Shown: positions 14,526 through 22,924 of the stretch, piece by piece
Position numbering within the stretch: the stretch's first letter is position 1
How the letters are laid out: each line of letters starts with the position of its first letter
DNA from: UBA9676 sp036522155
GTDB lineage: Bacteria > Actinomycetota > Actinomycetes > Streptosporangiales > Streptosporangiaceae
Direction: 5' to 3'
NCBI GenBank assembly: GCA_036522155.1
Contig: DATDGI010000185.1
Span: forward strand, 1 to 26,613
Length of the DNA: 26,613 nt
Program-made: the position numbers and the translations under genes
The notes under the pieces: generated by a model
What the model was told of the DNA's origin: nothing
The model's input: the letters and a program-made list of their open reading frames with translations, nothing else
The model's database searches: none

Positions 14526-14576
14526 ACGTTAGAGACGGGCCGACCCTAGGGAATCCGTGAAAACCACACGTTTGTC
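14526..14576 (-). promoter_or_regulatory. Promoter with shared element, copy 1 (lipoprotein gene)
   Basis: Read on the minus strand, the 22-bp element (14576-14555; core GTGTGGTTTTCACGG) is followed after exactly 23 bp by TAACGT (14531-14526). The first six bases of the spacer, ATTCCC, would be the -35 box at 17-bp spacing from the -10. The element also sits 74 bp upstream of the LuxR-type regulator start, so it may serve autoregulation too. Confidence 0.7.
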
Positions 14577-14649
14577 GCAGGCCCTGGTTCGGGCCGCGAC
14601 CCGCTTCCGTTCGGTACTATTCCGGCAGGCCAGTTCCGGCGGAGGACAG

Positions 14650-17436
14650 ATGCCCCGCAGCGGTGAAGTGATCGGCAGGGACGTCGAGCTGGCGTCGATC
14701 GCCGAGTGCCTGGCCACCATCTCGAGCGGCTGCACCGGCCTGTTACTGATCGGCGAGGCCGGCATCGGCAAGTCCACCGTGTGGAGCGCGGCGCTGGAGG
14801 CCGCCGTGTCCCGCTCGGTCACCGTCCTGGCCTGCCGCTGCGCGCAGACGGAGGCGGCGCTGTCCTTCTCCGCGCTCGGTGACCTGCTTGGGCCTGTCCT
14901 TGACGATACGGCGGTGGTGCTGCCGGCTCCGCAGGCACGAGCGCTGGAGATCGCCCTCTTGCGCGCGGACCCGACGGACGCCGTGCTTGACACCCGTGCG
15001 GTCTGTCTTGGTTTCCTCAGCGCGGTGCGCCAGCTTTCCGGATCGGCATCGGTTCTGCTGGCCATCGACGACATCCAGTGGCTGGACCCGGCCACTGCTC
15101 AGGTGCTCGAGTTCGCCCTGCGCCGCCTGGCTTCCGAGCCCGTCGTCTTCCTCGCGTCCCTGCGCAGCCCGCAACAGGGCGATTTGCCGCTGGACCTGGA
15201 CGACGCGATGCTCGTCGGCGGCCTGACCAGGCTGCCGGTCGGCCCGCTGGCGTCAGGGGCGATCGCCAAGATCCTGCGTGACCAGGCCGGTGCGAGTATG
15301 TCCCGCCCGCTGGTCTGGCGGATCTTCCAGGCGTCCGGCGGTAACCCGTTCTATGCCCTGGAGCTGGCCCGCGCGCTGCAGGCGGACGGCGCCGAGCCGG
15401 CGGCCGGCGAACCGCTGCCGGTTCCGGCGGGCCTGGCCCGGCTGGTCGAGACGCGGCTGGCGGGCCTGCCCGCTGCCACCCGCGAGCTCCTCCTGCTGGC
15501 CGCCGCCGCGCCGCATCCTACTGTTGCCCTGCTGGCTGAGGCATGCCCCGGCCAGCAGGTCGTCCACTCGCTGCAGCCGGCGCTCGACCGCAAGATAGCC
15601 GAGATCTCAGGTGGCGGGTCAATTCGTTTCGCGCATCCTCTGTGGGCTTCCGCCGCGTACTCCGCTGCCGCCGCCGGCGCGCGGCAGCAGGCGCACCTGC
15701 GGCTGGCTGCCGTGACCCCGGACACGGAAGCGCGAGCCCGGCACTATGCGCTGGCTGCGGAACGCCCGTCCGAGGAGGTCGCGGCCGCACTCAGCCAGGC
15801 AGCCAGCAAGGCTCGGGCACGGGGCGCGGCACAGGCCGCCGCCGAATGCGCGGCCCTGGCTGCCCGTCTCACGCCGGGCAGCGAGCAGCAGTTGCGGCGG
15901 CGGATCGAGGCGGCGGACTACCTCTTCCACGCGGGAGACGCGACTGGCGCGTGCAGGCAGCTTGAGGGCCTGGTCGCTGAGCTGCCGCCGGGCCCGGTCC
16001 GGGCTCAGGCACGGGTAGGTGTTGGCCGGATCCGGATGTACGACGCCGGGAACCAGGCTGCGATCAGCGTGCTGGCGCCGGCGCTGGAGGACGCGCGGGA
16101 AGAGCCGCTGCTGCAGGCGGAGATTCACCAGATGATGGCCTGGATCTGCGACTTCGACCTGTCGGAGGGGCGGCGGCACGCAGACGCTGCGATAGCCCTA
16201 CTGGAGTCTGCCGACGCTCCCGGGCAGCTGGCCGGCGCGCTCGGCGCCAAGCTGTGGCTGGACTTCCTGCTCGGAGACGGGCTCAAGCTCGATCTGGCCG
16301 AACGCGCTGCCGCGCTGGAGCGGCAGGCACGGGCCACCCGCGCGGTGGAGGGCGTGGAGCTTCCGCTGGGCGCTTTGCTCAAGAGCGCCGACCGTCTGGA
16401 CGAGGCCAGGGACAAGCTCGAGGGCGTGCTCGGGGCAGCTGTGCGCGAGCAGGATGAGAGTTCCAGGTTCGAGGTGGTCCTGGAACTCGGCCACCTGGAG
16501 TGCCTCGCCGGGCGGTGGCCGCTGGCCGAGCGTTACGTGTCTGATGCGGCCGAGTTCGTCGAACTGACCGGCCAGGAGGAGCTACGTCCGGCGGTGCTCG
16601 GCCTCGGCGGGCAGCTGGACGCGCTGCTTGGCCGCCTTGACACCGCGCGGGCCAAGGCGGCCAAGGGTGTGCGGCTCGCCCAGGCGTCGCGCTCGACGTG
16701 GTTTGCCCTGATGACTCTGCCGGTGCTCGGCTTCGCCGAGCTATCGGCCGGGCAGCCAGCGCCAGCGGCCGCGCATCTGGCGCGAGCCGACGAAATGTGC
16801 GAGCGGATCGGGCTCCGCGAGCCTGGCCGGTTCCGATTGCACGCGGACTATGTGGAGGCGCTGATCGCATGCGGTGAGCTTGACCGGGCGGCTGAGGTGC
16901 TCGGCCGCTTCGCCGAGCGCGGCCATGCCATTGGCCGGCCCTGGGCGATGGCTACCGCCGCGCGCTGCAGTGGCCTGATGCTGGCCGCCCGGGGTGACCT
17001 GCCCGCCGCCCTCGCGCAGGTCGAGATCGCGCTGCATCACCATGAGCAGCTGCCGATGCCGTTCGAGCTAGCCAGGACACTGCTGATCGGCGGCCAGATG
17101 CACCGGCGGGCTCGGCACAAACGGGACGGCAGGAACATGCTGGCCGCCGCGGATTCTCTTTTCACCTCGCTCGGTGCCGCGACCTGGGCCGCACATGCCC
17201 GCGAGGGACTCAGCCGGCTAGGGATCCGGCCGCCGTCGCCGCTCGAGCTGACCGCCACCGAACGACGGGTGGCGGACCTGGCCGCCGCCGGGCTGACCAA
17301 CCGGGAGATCGCCGAGCGGATGTTCATCAGCCTCCGAACAGTAGAGGCCAACCTCTCCCGTGTCTACCGCAAGCTCGGCATCCGGTCCAGGGCCGAGCTC
17401 GCCCGCGATTTCGGAGCCGGCGCCCTGCGGGCCTGA
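14650..17436 (+). CDS. Large ATP-binding LuxR-family regulator (LAL / MalT-like STAND protein)
   Basis: This 928-residue regulator begins IGRDVELASIAECL, followed by the Walker A GEAGIGKST (35-43) and Walker B VLLAIDDIQWLD (about 136-146): an AAA/NACHT-like ATPase module. The long middle is helical and TPR-like. The last 60 residues are a LuxR/GerE helix-turn-helix, LTATERRVADLAAAGLTNREIAERMFISLRTVEANLSRVYRKLGI. Such proteins act as ATP-dependent activators. The ATG at 14650 follows GGAGG; a GTG at 14557 would add 31 residues but lies inside the copy 1 promoter element, so it is not preferred. It stands between the lipoprotein gene and the DUF4242 and triple-repeat genes, all of which share that element. 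Confidence 0.93.
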   Translation: MPRSGEVIGRDVELASIAECLATISSGCTGLLLIGEAGIGKSTVWSAALEAAVSRSVTVLACRCAQTEAALSFSALGDLLGPVLDDTAVVLPAPQARALEIALLRADPTDAVLDTRAVCLGFLSAVRQLSGSASVLLAIDDIQWLDPATAQVLEFALRRLASEPVVFLASLRSPQQGDLPLDLDDAMLVGGLTRLPVGPLASGAIAKILRDQAGASMSRPLVWRIFQASGGNPFYALELARALQADGAEPAAGEPLPVPAGLARLVETRLAGLPAATRELLLLAAAAPHPTVALLAEACPGQQVVHSLQPALDRKIAEISGGGSIRFAHPLWASAAYSAAAAGARQQAHLRLAAVTPDTEARARHYALAAERPSEEVAAALSQAASKARARGAAQAAAECAALAARLTPGSEQQLRRRIEAADYLFHAGDATGACRQLEGLVAELPPGPVRAQARVGVGRIRMYDAGNQAAISVLAPALEDAREEPLLQAEIHQMMAWICDFDLSEGRRHADAAIALLESADAPGQLAGALGAKLWLDFLLGDGLKLDLAERAAALERQARATRAVEGVELPLGALLKSADRLDEARDKLEGVLGAAVREQDESSRFEVVLELGHLECLAGRWPLAERYVSDAAEFVELTGQEELRPAVLGLGGQLDALLGRLDTARAKAAKGVRLAQASRSTWFALMTLPVLGFAELSAGQPAPAAAHLARADEMCERIGLREPGRFRLHADYVEALIACGELDRAAEVLGRFAERGHAIGRPWAMATAARCSGLMLAARGDLPAALAQVEIALHHHEQLPMPFELARTLLIGGQMHRRARHKRDGRNMLAAADSLFTSLGAATWAAHAREGLSRLGIRPPSPLELTATERRVADLAAAGLTNREIAERMFISLRTVEANLSRVYRKLGIRSRAELARDFGAGALRA

Positions 17437-17450
17437 TGCGGGCCAGACCC

Positions 17451-17501
17451 GACAAGCGTGTGGTTTCCACGGTTTCGCCGGGCCCCTCTCGCTCGTAGCG
17501 T
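17451..17501 (+). promoter_or_regulatory. Promoter with shared element, copy 2 (DUF4242 gene)
   Basis: The 22-bp element at 17451-17472 (core GTGTGGTTTCCACGG) is followed after exactly 23 bp by TAGCGT (17496-17501). The -35 position reads TTTCGC at 17-bp spacing. It lies just after the LuxR-type regulator stop, so the DUF4242 gene has its own promoter. Confidence 0.75.
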
Positions 17502-17525
17502 CCTGGTCATACCAGGAGGTGGTGG

Positions 17526-17828
17526 GTGGGCACTTTCCTCGCGGAGGGTTACCTGTCATCGGCGACCGCCGACGGGCTCGCACGGGACGGGACCCGGGCG
17601 GCAGCGGCAACCAGCGAGCTGGCCTGGGACAGAGGCCGGGTCTGCTACCTCGGAAGCATCTTCCTCCCGGCGGACCAGACCTGCCTGCTGATCTTCGAGG
17701 CATCCGCTGCCGAATATGTCAGCCGGGCCTGTCACCGGGCTGGCCTGCCGTGCGAGCGGGTGACTGCGGCCATGATCGCAGGACGAGCCCCGGCGTGTGA
17801 CCCGAGCGGCGCTTCGGCATGCGGCTGA
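17526..17828 (+). CDS. DUF4242-like small protein
   Basis: This 100-residue protein starts at GTG five bases after GGAGGT. The pattern resembles DUF4242: an opening MGTFLAEGYLSSATADGLARD, a central RVCYLGSIFLPADQTCLLIFEAS and a closing AEYVSRACHRAGLPCERV. These fit a ferredoxin-like alpha-beta fold with the usual ending AGLPxxRV. Members are small cytoplasmic proteins of unclear role, some annotated as nickel-binding. It has no signal peptide. It sits between the LuxR-type regulator and the secreted protein and has its own copy of the shared promoter element. The family call is by recall. Confidence 0.75.
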   Translation: MGTFLAEGYLSSATADGLARDGTRAAAATSELAWDRGRVCYLGSIFLPADQTCLLIFEASAAEYVSRACHRAGLPCERVTAAMIAGRAPACDPSGASACG

Positions 17829-17829
17829 G

Positions 17830-17880
17830 GACAAGCATGTGGTTTCCACGGATTCGCTGGTGCCCGCCGGCCCGTAGCGT
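17830..17880 (+). promoter_or_regulatory. Promoter with shared element, copy 3 (secreted repeat protein)
   Basis: The element at 17830-17851 begins one base after the DUF4242 stop codon. It differs from copy 2 at a single base (AAGCATG for AAGCGTG) and is followed after exactly 23 bp by TAGCGT (17875-17880). The -35 position reads ATTCGC. Confidence 0.75.
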
Positions 17881-17923
17881 CCCGCTCAGGAGTTTCGAAG
17901 ACCGAGGCTCGCCTGGAGGAGTC

Positions 17924-19075
17924 ATGGGACGCATGAAGAAGGGCCTGGTGCTTGTGGCGAGTATGGCTGCAATCAGTGCCGCCGCGAGCGCCGTCGGCGT
18001 GCCCGCGGCGGCAGCGGGCCAGCGGTCGGTTGCCCAGAACGCCGCCGTGCCCGGACGGGCCGGCGTGACCCGGGTGCCTGGCCCCGCGCCGTCCGCCGTG
18101 GTTGGCTACATGTGGTCGACCAGTGTCACCGGCGGCCCGAGCAGCGCCTACTTCGCCTATGACAATACCGGCGGCTCCATCAGCACGATCGCTGGTGCAC
18201 CTGGCAGTGGCCAGTACACGGTGTACTTCCCGGGTCTCGGCCCTGCCAGCGCGAATCCCACGATCGATATCACCAGGTACGGGACACCGGGGACGTGCAG
18301 CCTGGCCAACGTGCAGCCGAGCGACGGGGCGCTGGCGGTGGGCGTCGTCTGCAACTCCCTGGCCGGGGTCCCCGGGGACGCGCTGTTCGACATGGTCGTC
18401 GCCCAGCCGCTGACCGCCCCGCAAGGCGTGCTCGACTATGACGCTGTGACACAGCTAGGTCCGCAGCTCGGCCCAGGTCAGTACAACTCCTCGCACAAGA
18501 CGAACCGCGTCAAGCGCCTCGGCATTGGGCGCTTCCAGGTCACGATGCCGGGCTCGGGAGCAACCGGTACGACCGGGACCGTCAAGCTCAGCGACATCAA
18601 CATCACTACCGGCAACTGTGAGATCGTCGGCTGGCACGGAACCCCGACCGGCCAGGTGATCGACGTTGACTGCTTCTCAGTCACCGGGACTCCTCAGGAC
18701 CAGGATTTCCTGATCACCTACGCGCGGGGGAACAACCTGATGGGCCTGAACGGCGTGACCACCGCCGACGCCTTCGCCAACCGGCCCACCGCCACGCAGT
18801 ACCAGCCCGGCACCCAGTACGACAGCCACCACAACGCGCGCGTGACCTCCATCCGCCTGGGGCAGGGCAACTACCAGGTGATATTCCGGGGGTCAGAGGG
18901 ACCGGGCAGCGTCAACGGCGGCAATGTCCAGGTCAGCGCCGTCGGCCACACCGACGACCACTGCTACGTCGTTTCCTGGATCCAGCAGCAGGCGCCTTTC
19001 GCCCATGTCGTCTGCGTGAACACCCTCGGCGCCCGCGCCGACTCGGCGTTCACTATCCAATGGGTCGTGGCCTGA
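17924..19075 (+). CDS. Secreted protein with three tandem two-cysteine repeats
   Basis: This 383-residue protein starts with an ATG behind GGAGGAG; in-frame sequence back to 17819 overlaps the promoter and is excluded. The signal peptide is MGRMKKGLVLVASMAAIS and on to PAAAA with cleavage near residue 30. The mature part is three repeats of about 85-100 residues. Each has an aromatic G-x-Y/F-x-V strand (GSGQYTVYF, GIGRFQVTM, GQGNYQVIF), a first Cys (GTCSL, GNCEI, DHCYV), a second Cys about 20 residues later (VVCNS, VDCFS, VVCVN) and an ending strand (LFDMVV, DFLITY, AFTIQW). One disulfide per unit is likely. It has no catalytic motif and no membrane anchor. The family is not recognised. Confidence 0.88.
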   Translation: MGRMKKGLVLVASMAAISAAASAVGVPAAAAGQRSVAQNAAVPGRAGVTRVPGPAPSAVVGYMWSTSVTGGPSSAYFAYDNTGGSISTIAGAPGSGQYTVYFPGLGPASANPTIDITRYGTPGTCSLANVQPSDGALAVGVVCNSLAGVPGDALFDMVVAQPLTAPQGVLDYDAVTQLGPQLGPGQYNSSHKTNRVKRLGIGRFQVTMPGSGATGTTGTVKLSDINITTGNCEIVGWHGTPTGQVIDVDCFSVTGTPQDQDFLITYARGNNLMGLNGVTTADAFANRPTATQYQPGTQYDSHHNARVTSIRLGQGNYQVIFRGSEGPGSVNGGNVQVSAVGHTDDHCYVVSWIQQQAPFAHVVCVNTLGARADSAFTIQWVVA

Positions 19076-19107
19076 CAGATGCGGCGGCGGCAGAGGCGGA
19101 GTGAATC

Positions 19108-19647
19108 ATGGTGCGGGTGGCAGGTGGGCTCGTGATCCAGGACCAAGACCAGGCCAGGTGCCCGTGCTGTGGCACATCGGCAGGCGTGCGCTCTCTGGCG
19201 CAACTGATAGCTGACGCCGACCGGGGCATGGATCAGGCCATACGGGCGCGTGCCGAGCGACCTCCGGCAAGCGGCAAGCCGTTCGACTGGACGGGCGAGG
19301 ACTCCGCGCTGGGCGAGTCGGGCGGCGGCGCGGACCTCGGGCAGTCCCTATTCGACTTCGCAGTGGCATCGACCGCATACCTGCTGCGCCAAACCGTCGG
19401 CCGCCGCCTGAAACAGTATTACCGGGAGCGGCTCCTTCCCGAGGCTGGCGAGGCCCGCGAGGCCCACCGCCGCAATCAGCTCCAGCTGGCCGAGCGCTAC
19501 CCAGACCTGCGGGTCTGCATCAGCGACCAGATGATCTTCGTGGCGGGCGGCAGCCGGGCCATACCGCTTGACCGGCTTGCTCGCCACCGGCCAGCCGACC
19601 TGGACGCCGCGATCGGCGCGCTGGTCGCGGAGCTACGCGCGCCGTGA
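19108..19647 (+). CDS. Hypothetical protein with an N-terminal Cys cluster
   Basis: This 179-residue protein starts with an ATG behind GGCGGAG, 32 bp after the secreted repeat protein. A CPCC cluster at residues 18-21 is the only metal-binding hint and is too small for a complete site alone. The middle holds a hydrophobic FDFAVASTAYLLRQTVGRRLKQYYRERLLP helix, then a charged helix, then a short strand-rich end RVCISDQMIFVAGGSRAIPLDRL. No family is recognised. Close spacing suggests co-transcription with the repeat protein. Confidence 0.65.
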   Translation: MVRVAGGLVIQDQDQARCPCCGTSAGVRSLAQLIADADRGMDQAIRARAERPPASGKPFDWTGEDSALGESGGGADLGQSLFDFAVASTAYLLRQTVGRRLKQYYRERLLPEAGEAREAHRRNQLQLAERYPDLRVCISDQMIFVAGGSRAIPLDRLARHRPADLDAAIGALVAELRAP

Positions 19648-19694
19648 CTCACGCTGGGGTCCGTCGTGATGCCACCGCCCGGCACGTGATGCCC

Positions 19695-19715
19695 GCGACG
19701 CTACCGAGGCGTCGC
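19695..19715. terminator. Hairpin between convergent genes
   Basis: GCGACGC and GCGTCGC form a perfect 7-bp stem with the 7-base loop TACCGAG. It lies between the plus-strand hypothetical gene and the minus-strand SRPBCC gene. Confidence 0.5.
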
Positions 19716-19795
19716 TGCAGCCATTGCGCCCACGGCCTCCACCCCAGCACCGCTCCGCACGTGGACTAACACACGAAATGCGGCAGAGGCGGGTG

Positions 19796-20377
19796 TCAGG
19801 GATTGGCGGTATCGGGTCTGGCGCGGCGTTCTGCTTCAGCCCGGATGCTGGTGAACGAGGCGCGGACCGCCGCCTCCCACGCGGCCGCGACACGGCCGGC
19901 CCACCACTGGCCGGCGGCTGCGAAGTCGGTGCCGAGCTCGCCGGAATAGTCCAGCCTGGTCGTGCCGTCGTGCTCTGTGAGCGCGAACTCCTCGGCGACA
20001 TGAGGCACCGGGCCGCGCACCAGCCGGAAGGCGATCCGCTGCGGGCGGTCGAAGGTGACGGTCTCCAGCGTGGCGGCGGTGAGCCTGCCGCCGTGCACCG
20101 GCGTGTAATGCTCGGCCAGGACCATGCCGGTGCCGCGCTGCAGGACCTGAAGCTTGCTGGACATGGCGCGCGGGGTGCGGCCCAGGTAGGGCGCGGCGAT
20201 CACATCGAACACAATGGTGGCCGGAGCCGCGATCTCGACCCCGAAAGGGCCAAGCGGACGCACCCGGCGGCCCCAGCCAGTGTCGATCGTCAGCTTGCCG
20301 GTGACCACCAGGTAGTAACCCAGGCCGGCCAGCCCGCCGGCCGCCGCCACCGCCGCCGCTGCGCCGCCCCGGATCAT
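19796..20377 (-). CDS. SRPBCC (START-like) protein with an N-terminal membrane segment
   Basis: This 193-residue protein has an Ala/Gly-rich hydrophobic start (AAAAVAAAGGLAGLGYYLVV), probably one membrane anchor. It then reads as a polyketide-cyclase/dehydrase-like SRPBCC domain: VEIAAPATIVFDVIAAPYLGR, LAEHYTPVHGGRLTAATLETV, RIAFRLVRGPVPHVAEEFALTEHDGTTRLDYSGEL. These domains bind hydrophobic ligands. No ribosome site is clear in front of the ATG. A perfect 7-bp dyad lies 17 bp upstream. Confidence 0.8.
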   Translation of the reverse strand: MIRGGAAAAVAAAGGLAGLGYYLVVTGKLTIDTGWGRRVRPLGPFGVEIAAPATIVFDVIAAPYLGRTPRAMSSKLQVLQRGTGMVLAEHYTPVHGGRLTAATLETVTFDRPQRIAFRLVRGPVPHVAEEFALTEHDGTTRLDYSGELGTDFAAAGQWWAGRVAAAWEAAVRASFTSIRAEAERRARPDTANP

Positions 20378-20393
20378 GCTCGCCAGCCTACGG

Positions 20394-20413
20394 GCTGATC
20401 ACACCCGATCAGC
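20394..20413. promoter_or_regulatory. Dyad upstream of the SRPBCC gene
   Basis: GCTGATC and GATCAGC flank a 6-base centre, a perfect 7-bp inverted repeat ending 17 bp upstream of the SRPBCC start. It may be an operator or a 5' leader hairpin. The rest of the gap up to 20652 shows nothing further. Confidence 0.3.
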
Positions 20414-20652
20414 GGCCGGCCAGGCACCCCGGCCCTCCTACGTACCCGGCGGCGAACTCATGCTCTGAAGGCCCGGCTTCACGACGCTACCCGGCTGCCT
20501 GTTGTCATCGATCGTCGTCCTGCCGCTCGCCCAGCTGCCACACAGCCCCTGACCGCCAGGGCTACTCCAGCCGCATGTGTCCTTAAATAGCGGCAGATGG
20601 CCAGTGGCTGACGCACCAGGAGCGGCACGAGCGAGCGGTCGAATGGGTCGCA

Positions 20653-21054
20653 TCAGGGCCAGGAGCGACTGGTCAGAACCAGCCTGTACCCGTCCGGGTC
20701 TGCGATCGTGACGCCTGCGTGATCCCAGTAGGGATTGCGGGCTGGGACCCGGGTGCCACCGGCATCGACCAGCCGGTGGACAACGCCCGCATCGACCTCG
20801 CCATTGAGGTAAAGCACCAGCAGATCTTCCTCGGTCGGTGCAGCTGGCGTTTCACCGCCCGGGTCGCTGACGAGCTCGAGATGCCATGCGGCATCTGGCC
20901 ATCCGGCCATCAGCAGCGCATGTCCACCTTCTGCGGAGGAGCCGGCCCGGAACAAGACGTCGAGGCCCAGGCCGTCGACCCAGAACCGCTCGGACGCCTG
21001 CAGGTCGTGGCTGGGGCGCGCGATACGCAGGTGACTTGCCGGTAGAGGTTTCAT
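20653..21054 (-). CDS. VOC (glyoxalase/bleomycin resistance-like) protein
   Basis: This 133-residue single VOC domain has SHLRIARPSHDLQASERFWVDGLGLDVLFRAG at the start, then HALLMAGWPDAAWHLELVSDPGG, then DHAGVTIADPDGYRLVLT at the end. The usual metal ligand positions appear filled (His at residue 8, Glu in HLELVS, late acidic residue). Many such proteins are dioxygenases, glyoxalases or antibiotic-binding proteins; the substrate cannot be told. The start ATG has no clear ribosome site. Confidence 0.85.
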   Translation of the reverse strand: MKPLPASHLRIARPSHDLQASERFWVDGLGLDVLFRAGSSAEGGHALLMAGWPDAAWHLELVSDPGGETPAAPTEEDLLVLYLNGEVDAGVVHRLVDAGGTRVPARNPYWDHAGVTIADPDGYRLVLTSRSWP

Positions 21055-21318
21055 TGTTCGATCATCGCTGACATCAGACCCGCTCGATCGGGGCAGAAGC
21101 GGGCGTTTGTCTCATCAGGGTGGCGATGCGTTGTCTTGCCCGCTGGTCAGGCGTTGAGCCGGGCCGGAACGCGGGAATGCGTGACGCGAATGAGGCGATG
21201 TTGCCGTCCGCGGGTTCAGGCGTTCAGCTCAGGTGGATTGACGGGCAGGTCCAGAAGGTGCATCCTGGCCCGTTGAAGCAGGCCCGGCTTGGTGATGGTG
21301 CGGGAGCAGGGGCGGGCA

Positions 21319-21819
21319 ATGGCCGAGGCGCCGGATGACCGGCCCGCCGCTGGCGCGGATCCGGTCATCTTGCGTGAGAGCAGGGTCTTCCCAAGCGTAC
21401 TGTACGGCGGTTTGCTGGTGGTTTTCATCCTGGCGCTGGTGCGCGGCCTGGGCGGGGCCAGCACCACCGGCGGGGCGGTGGCGGTGGCGGTGGTCTGTGG
21501 GGCGCTGGCGGTGCTGGCGGCGTCGGCGTGGGTCATGGTGCTCCGGCGGCGCGGCCACCTGGAGATCACCGGTCAGGCCATCACTTACGCCGGCTATGTC
21601 CGCGGGAAGGCCCAGACGGTGGTCTTTTCCCGCCAGCAGGGCGGTGTGCTGCGGGTTGTCGAGATGGGCGCACCCCGGTTTCCGAGGCGGTGCCTAGCTG
21701 CCGATGGGACCAGCGCGGTGATACCGGTCAACCTGTTCAGGCTCAGCGAGATCCGCCAGGGCTGCGCGGCCACAGGCTGGCAGTTCCGGCAGGGCCAGGG
21801 CCCCAAAGGCTCATCGTGA
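21319..21819 (+). CDS. Membrane protein with PH-like domain, unknown function
   Basis: This 166-residue protein has two adjacent membrane helices (SVLYGGLLVVFILALVRGL and GAVAVAVVCGALAVLAASAW). A cytoplasmic domain LEITGQAITYAGYVRGKAQTVVFSRQQ to VIPVNLFRLSEIRQGCAATGW follows, resembling bacterial PH-like domains found after two membrane spans. The ATG at 21319 is chosen; a TTG at 21289 would add ten residues. No operon partner is evident. Confidence 0.7.
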   Translation: MAEAPDDRPAAGADPVILRESRVFPSVLYGGLLVVFILALVRGLGGASTTGGAVAVAVVCGALAVLAASAWVMVLRRRGHLEITGQAITYAGYVRGKAQTVVFSRQQGGVLRVVEMGAPRFPRRCLAADGTSAVIPVNLFRLSEIRQGCAATGWQFRQGQGPKGSS

Positions 21820-22277
21820 GACATCGCGCACCAGCAATCCCCGGCGTTCCAGTTCGCCCCGACATCGTGCCCAATTGCGGCGGACGTCCGATCCAGTACG
21901 ACCTGCTCGTGGCGGCTCAGCGAGGTCAGGATTACCGAGACTGTTTCCGCAGCCTGGTGATGAACACTCAGCAGGCCTGCATTCGCAATTACCCCCAGGA
22001 GTGAGTTGGCTCAACACACTTCCGCAGATGTTGATGTGGCTCAGTTCCGAGCGCGGACGGATCGGCGATCCCGCGGTAGCTGGCCAGCCGACCCACCGCG
22101 CCGGTAAGGGCTGGCCCGCGGCGCGCCGAAAGGCCGCGACCGTAGGCCTGATCCCGCGCGCCGCCCGCATCTTCCGTTGCCACCACTACCACTACTACGC
22201 TGGCTCAGCACCAACCCCGGAGGCGGGTGCGGGGTCTGACCCACGCAGCACACACCTCTTGCGAAAGGAAGCCGCGT
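21820..22277. other. Gap without supported gene
   Basis: About 460 bp with several weak open frames on both strands but no ribosome sites, continuous family similarity or strong hairpin. The last bases (GAAAGGAAG) are the ribosome site of the HdeD-like gene. Confidence 0.5.
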
Positions 22278-22874
22278 ATGAGCATCAATCCTGATGCCGC
22301 GGAGGGAAGCACAACCATCTGGCCCAGCACCCGGGCGGCACTGTGGCGGCTGGCTGGCCCTTGGTGGATATTCCTGCTGACTGGCATCGCGTGGCTGATC
22401 ATCTCCGTGATGGTGCTGCGGTTCGACACCACCTCGGTGACTACCGTGGGCGTCCTCATGGGTGTCCTCTTCCTGCTGAGCGCATTCAACGAATTCCTGA
22501 TTGCGTCGGTCCGCTCCAGCTGGCGATGGGCGCACATCCTGATGGTCGTCCTGTTCGCCGTGGCCATGATCTGGTCATTCGCGAACCCGATCAATGCCTT
22601 CTGGGCCCTCGCCTCCATCCTGGGGCTCCTGCTCATCTTCAGGGGCACGCTCGACATCGTCTCCTCGGTCGCGACCAAGGACGTCAACAGCACCTGGTGG
22701 CTCGGCCTGGTGGCCGGCATCCTGGAGATCTTGCTCGGCTTCTGGGCCTCCCAGCAGCTGTTCCCCTCACGTGGAGCGCTCCTGCTGCTCTGGGTCGGGT
22801 TCTTCGCCTTGTTCCGCGGCCTTTCTGAAATCGTCATCGCATTTGAGGTCCGGAGTCGCCAGAGCGCCCAGTAG
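22278..22874 (+). CDS. HdeD / DUF308 family membrane protein
   Basis: This 198-residue protein has an ATG behind GAAAGGAAG. It has about six hydrophobic segments, among them WWIFLLTGIAWLIISVMVL, TVGVLMGVLFLLSAFNEFLI, WAHILMVVLFAVAMIWSF, PINAFWALASILGLLLIFRGTLDIV and WWLGLVAGILEILLGFWA. This hexahelical layout with the FRGTLDI and GILEILLGFW repeats is typical of HdeD-like proteins, linked in E. coli to acid resistance. The role in actinobacteria is unclear. Confidence 0.88.
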   Translation: MSINPDAAEGSTTIWPSTRAALWRLAGPWWIFLLTGIAWLIISVMVLRFDTTSVTTVGVLMGVLFLLSAFNEFLIASVRSSWRWAHILMVVLFAVAMIWSFANPINAFWALASILGLLLIFRGTLDIVSSVATKDVNSTWWLGLVAGILEILLGFWASQQLFPSRGALLLLWVGFFALFRGLSEIVIAFEVRSRQSAQ

Positions 22875-22924
22875 ACAGACGCCGCAACGGAGGAGGCACA
22901 GATAGGCACCGGCGGCCAGCCCGG

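Noticed and set aside
14557..14649. N-terminal extension of the LuxR-type ATPase from a GTG at 14557
   Set aside because: The GTG lies inside the shared promoter element, has no ribosome site, and the ATG at 14650 has GGAGG at good distance.
17819..17923. N-terminal extension of the secreted repeat protein
   Set aside because: It would run through the copy 3 promoter element, and the signal peptide only makes sense from 17924.
21811..22294. Open frames in the 21820-22277 gap, including a minus-strand stretch LSRHEQVVLD that recalls DUF3040
   Set aside because: The resemblance lasts only about ten residues, the frame runs antisense into the PH-like gene, and no ribosome site is present.
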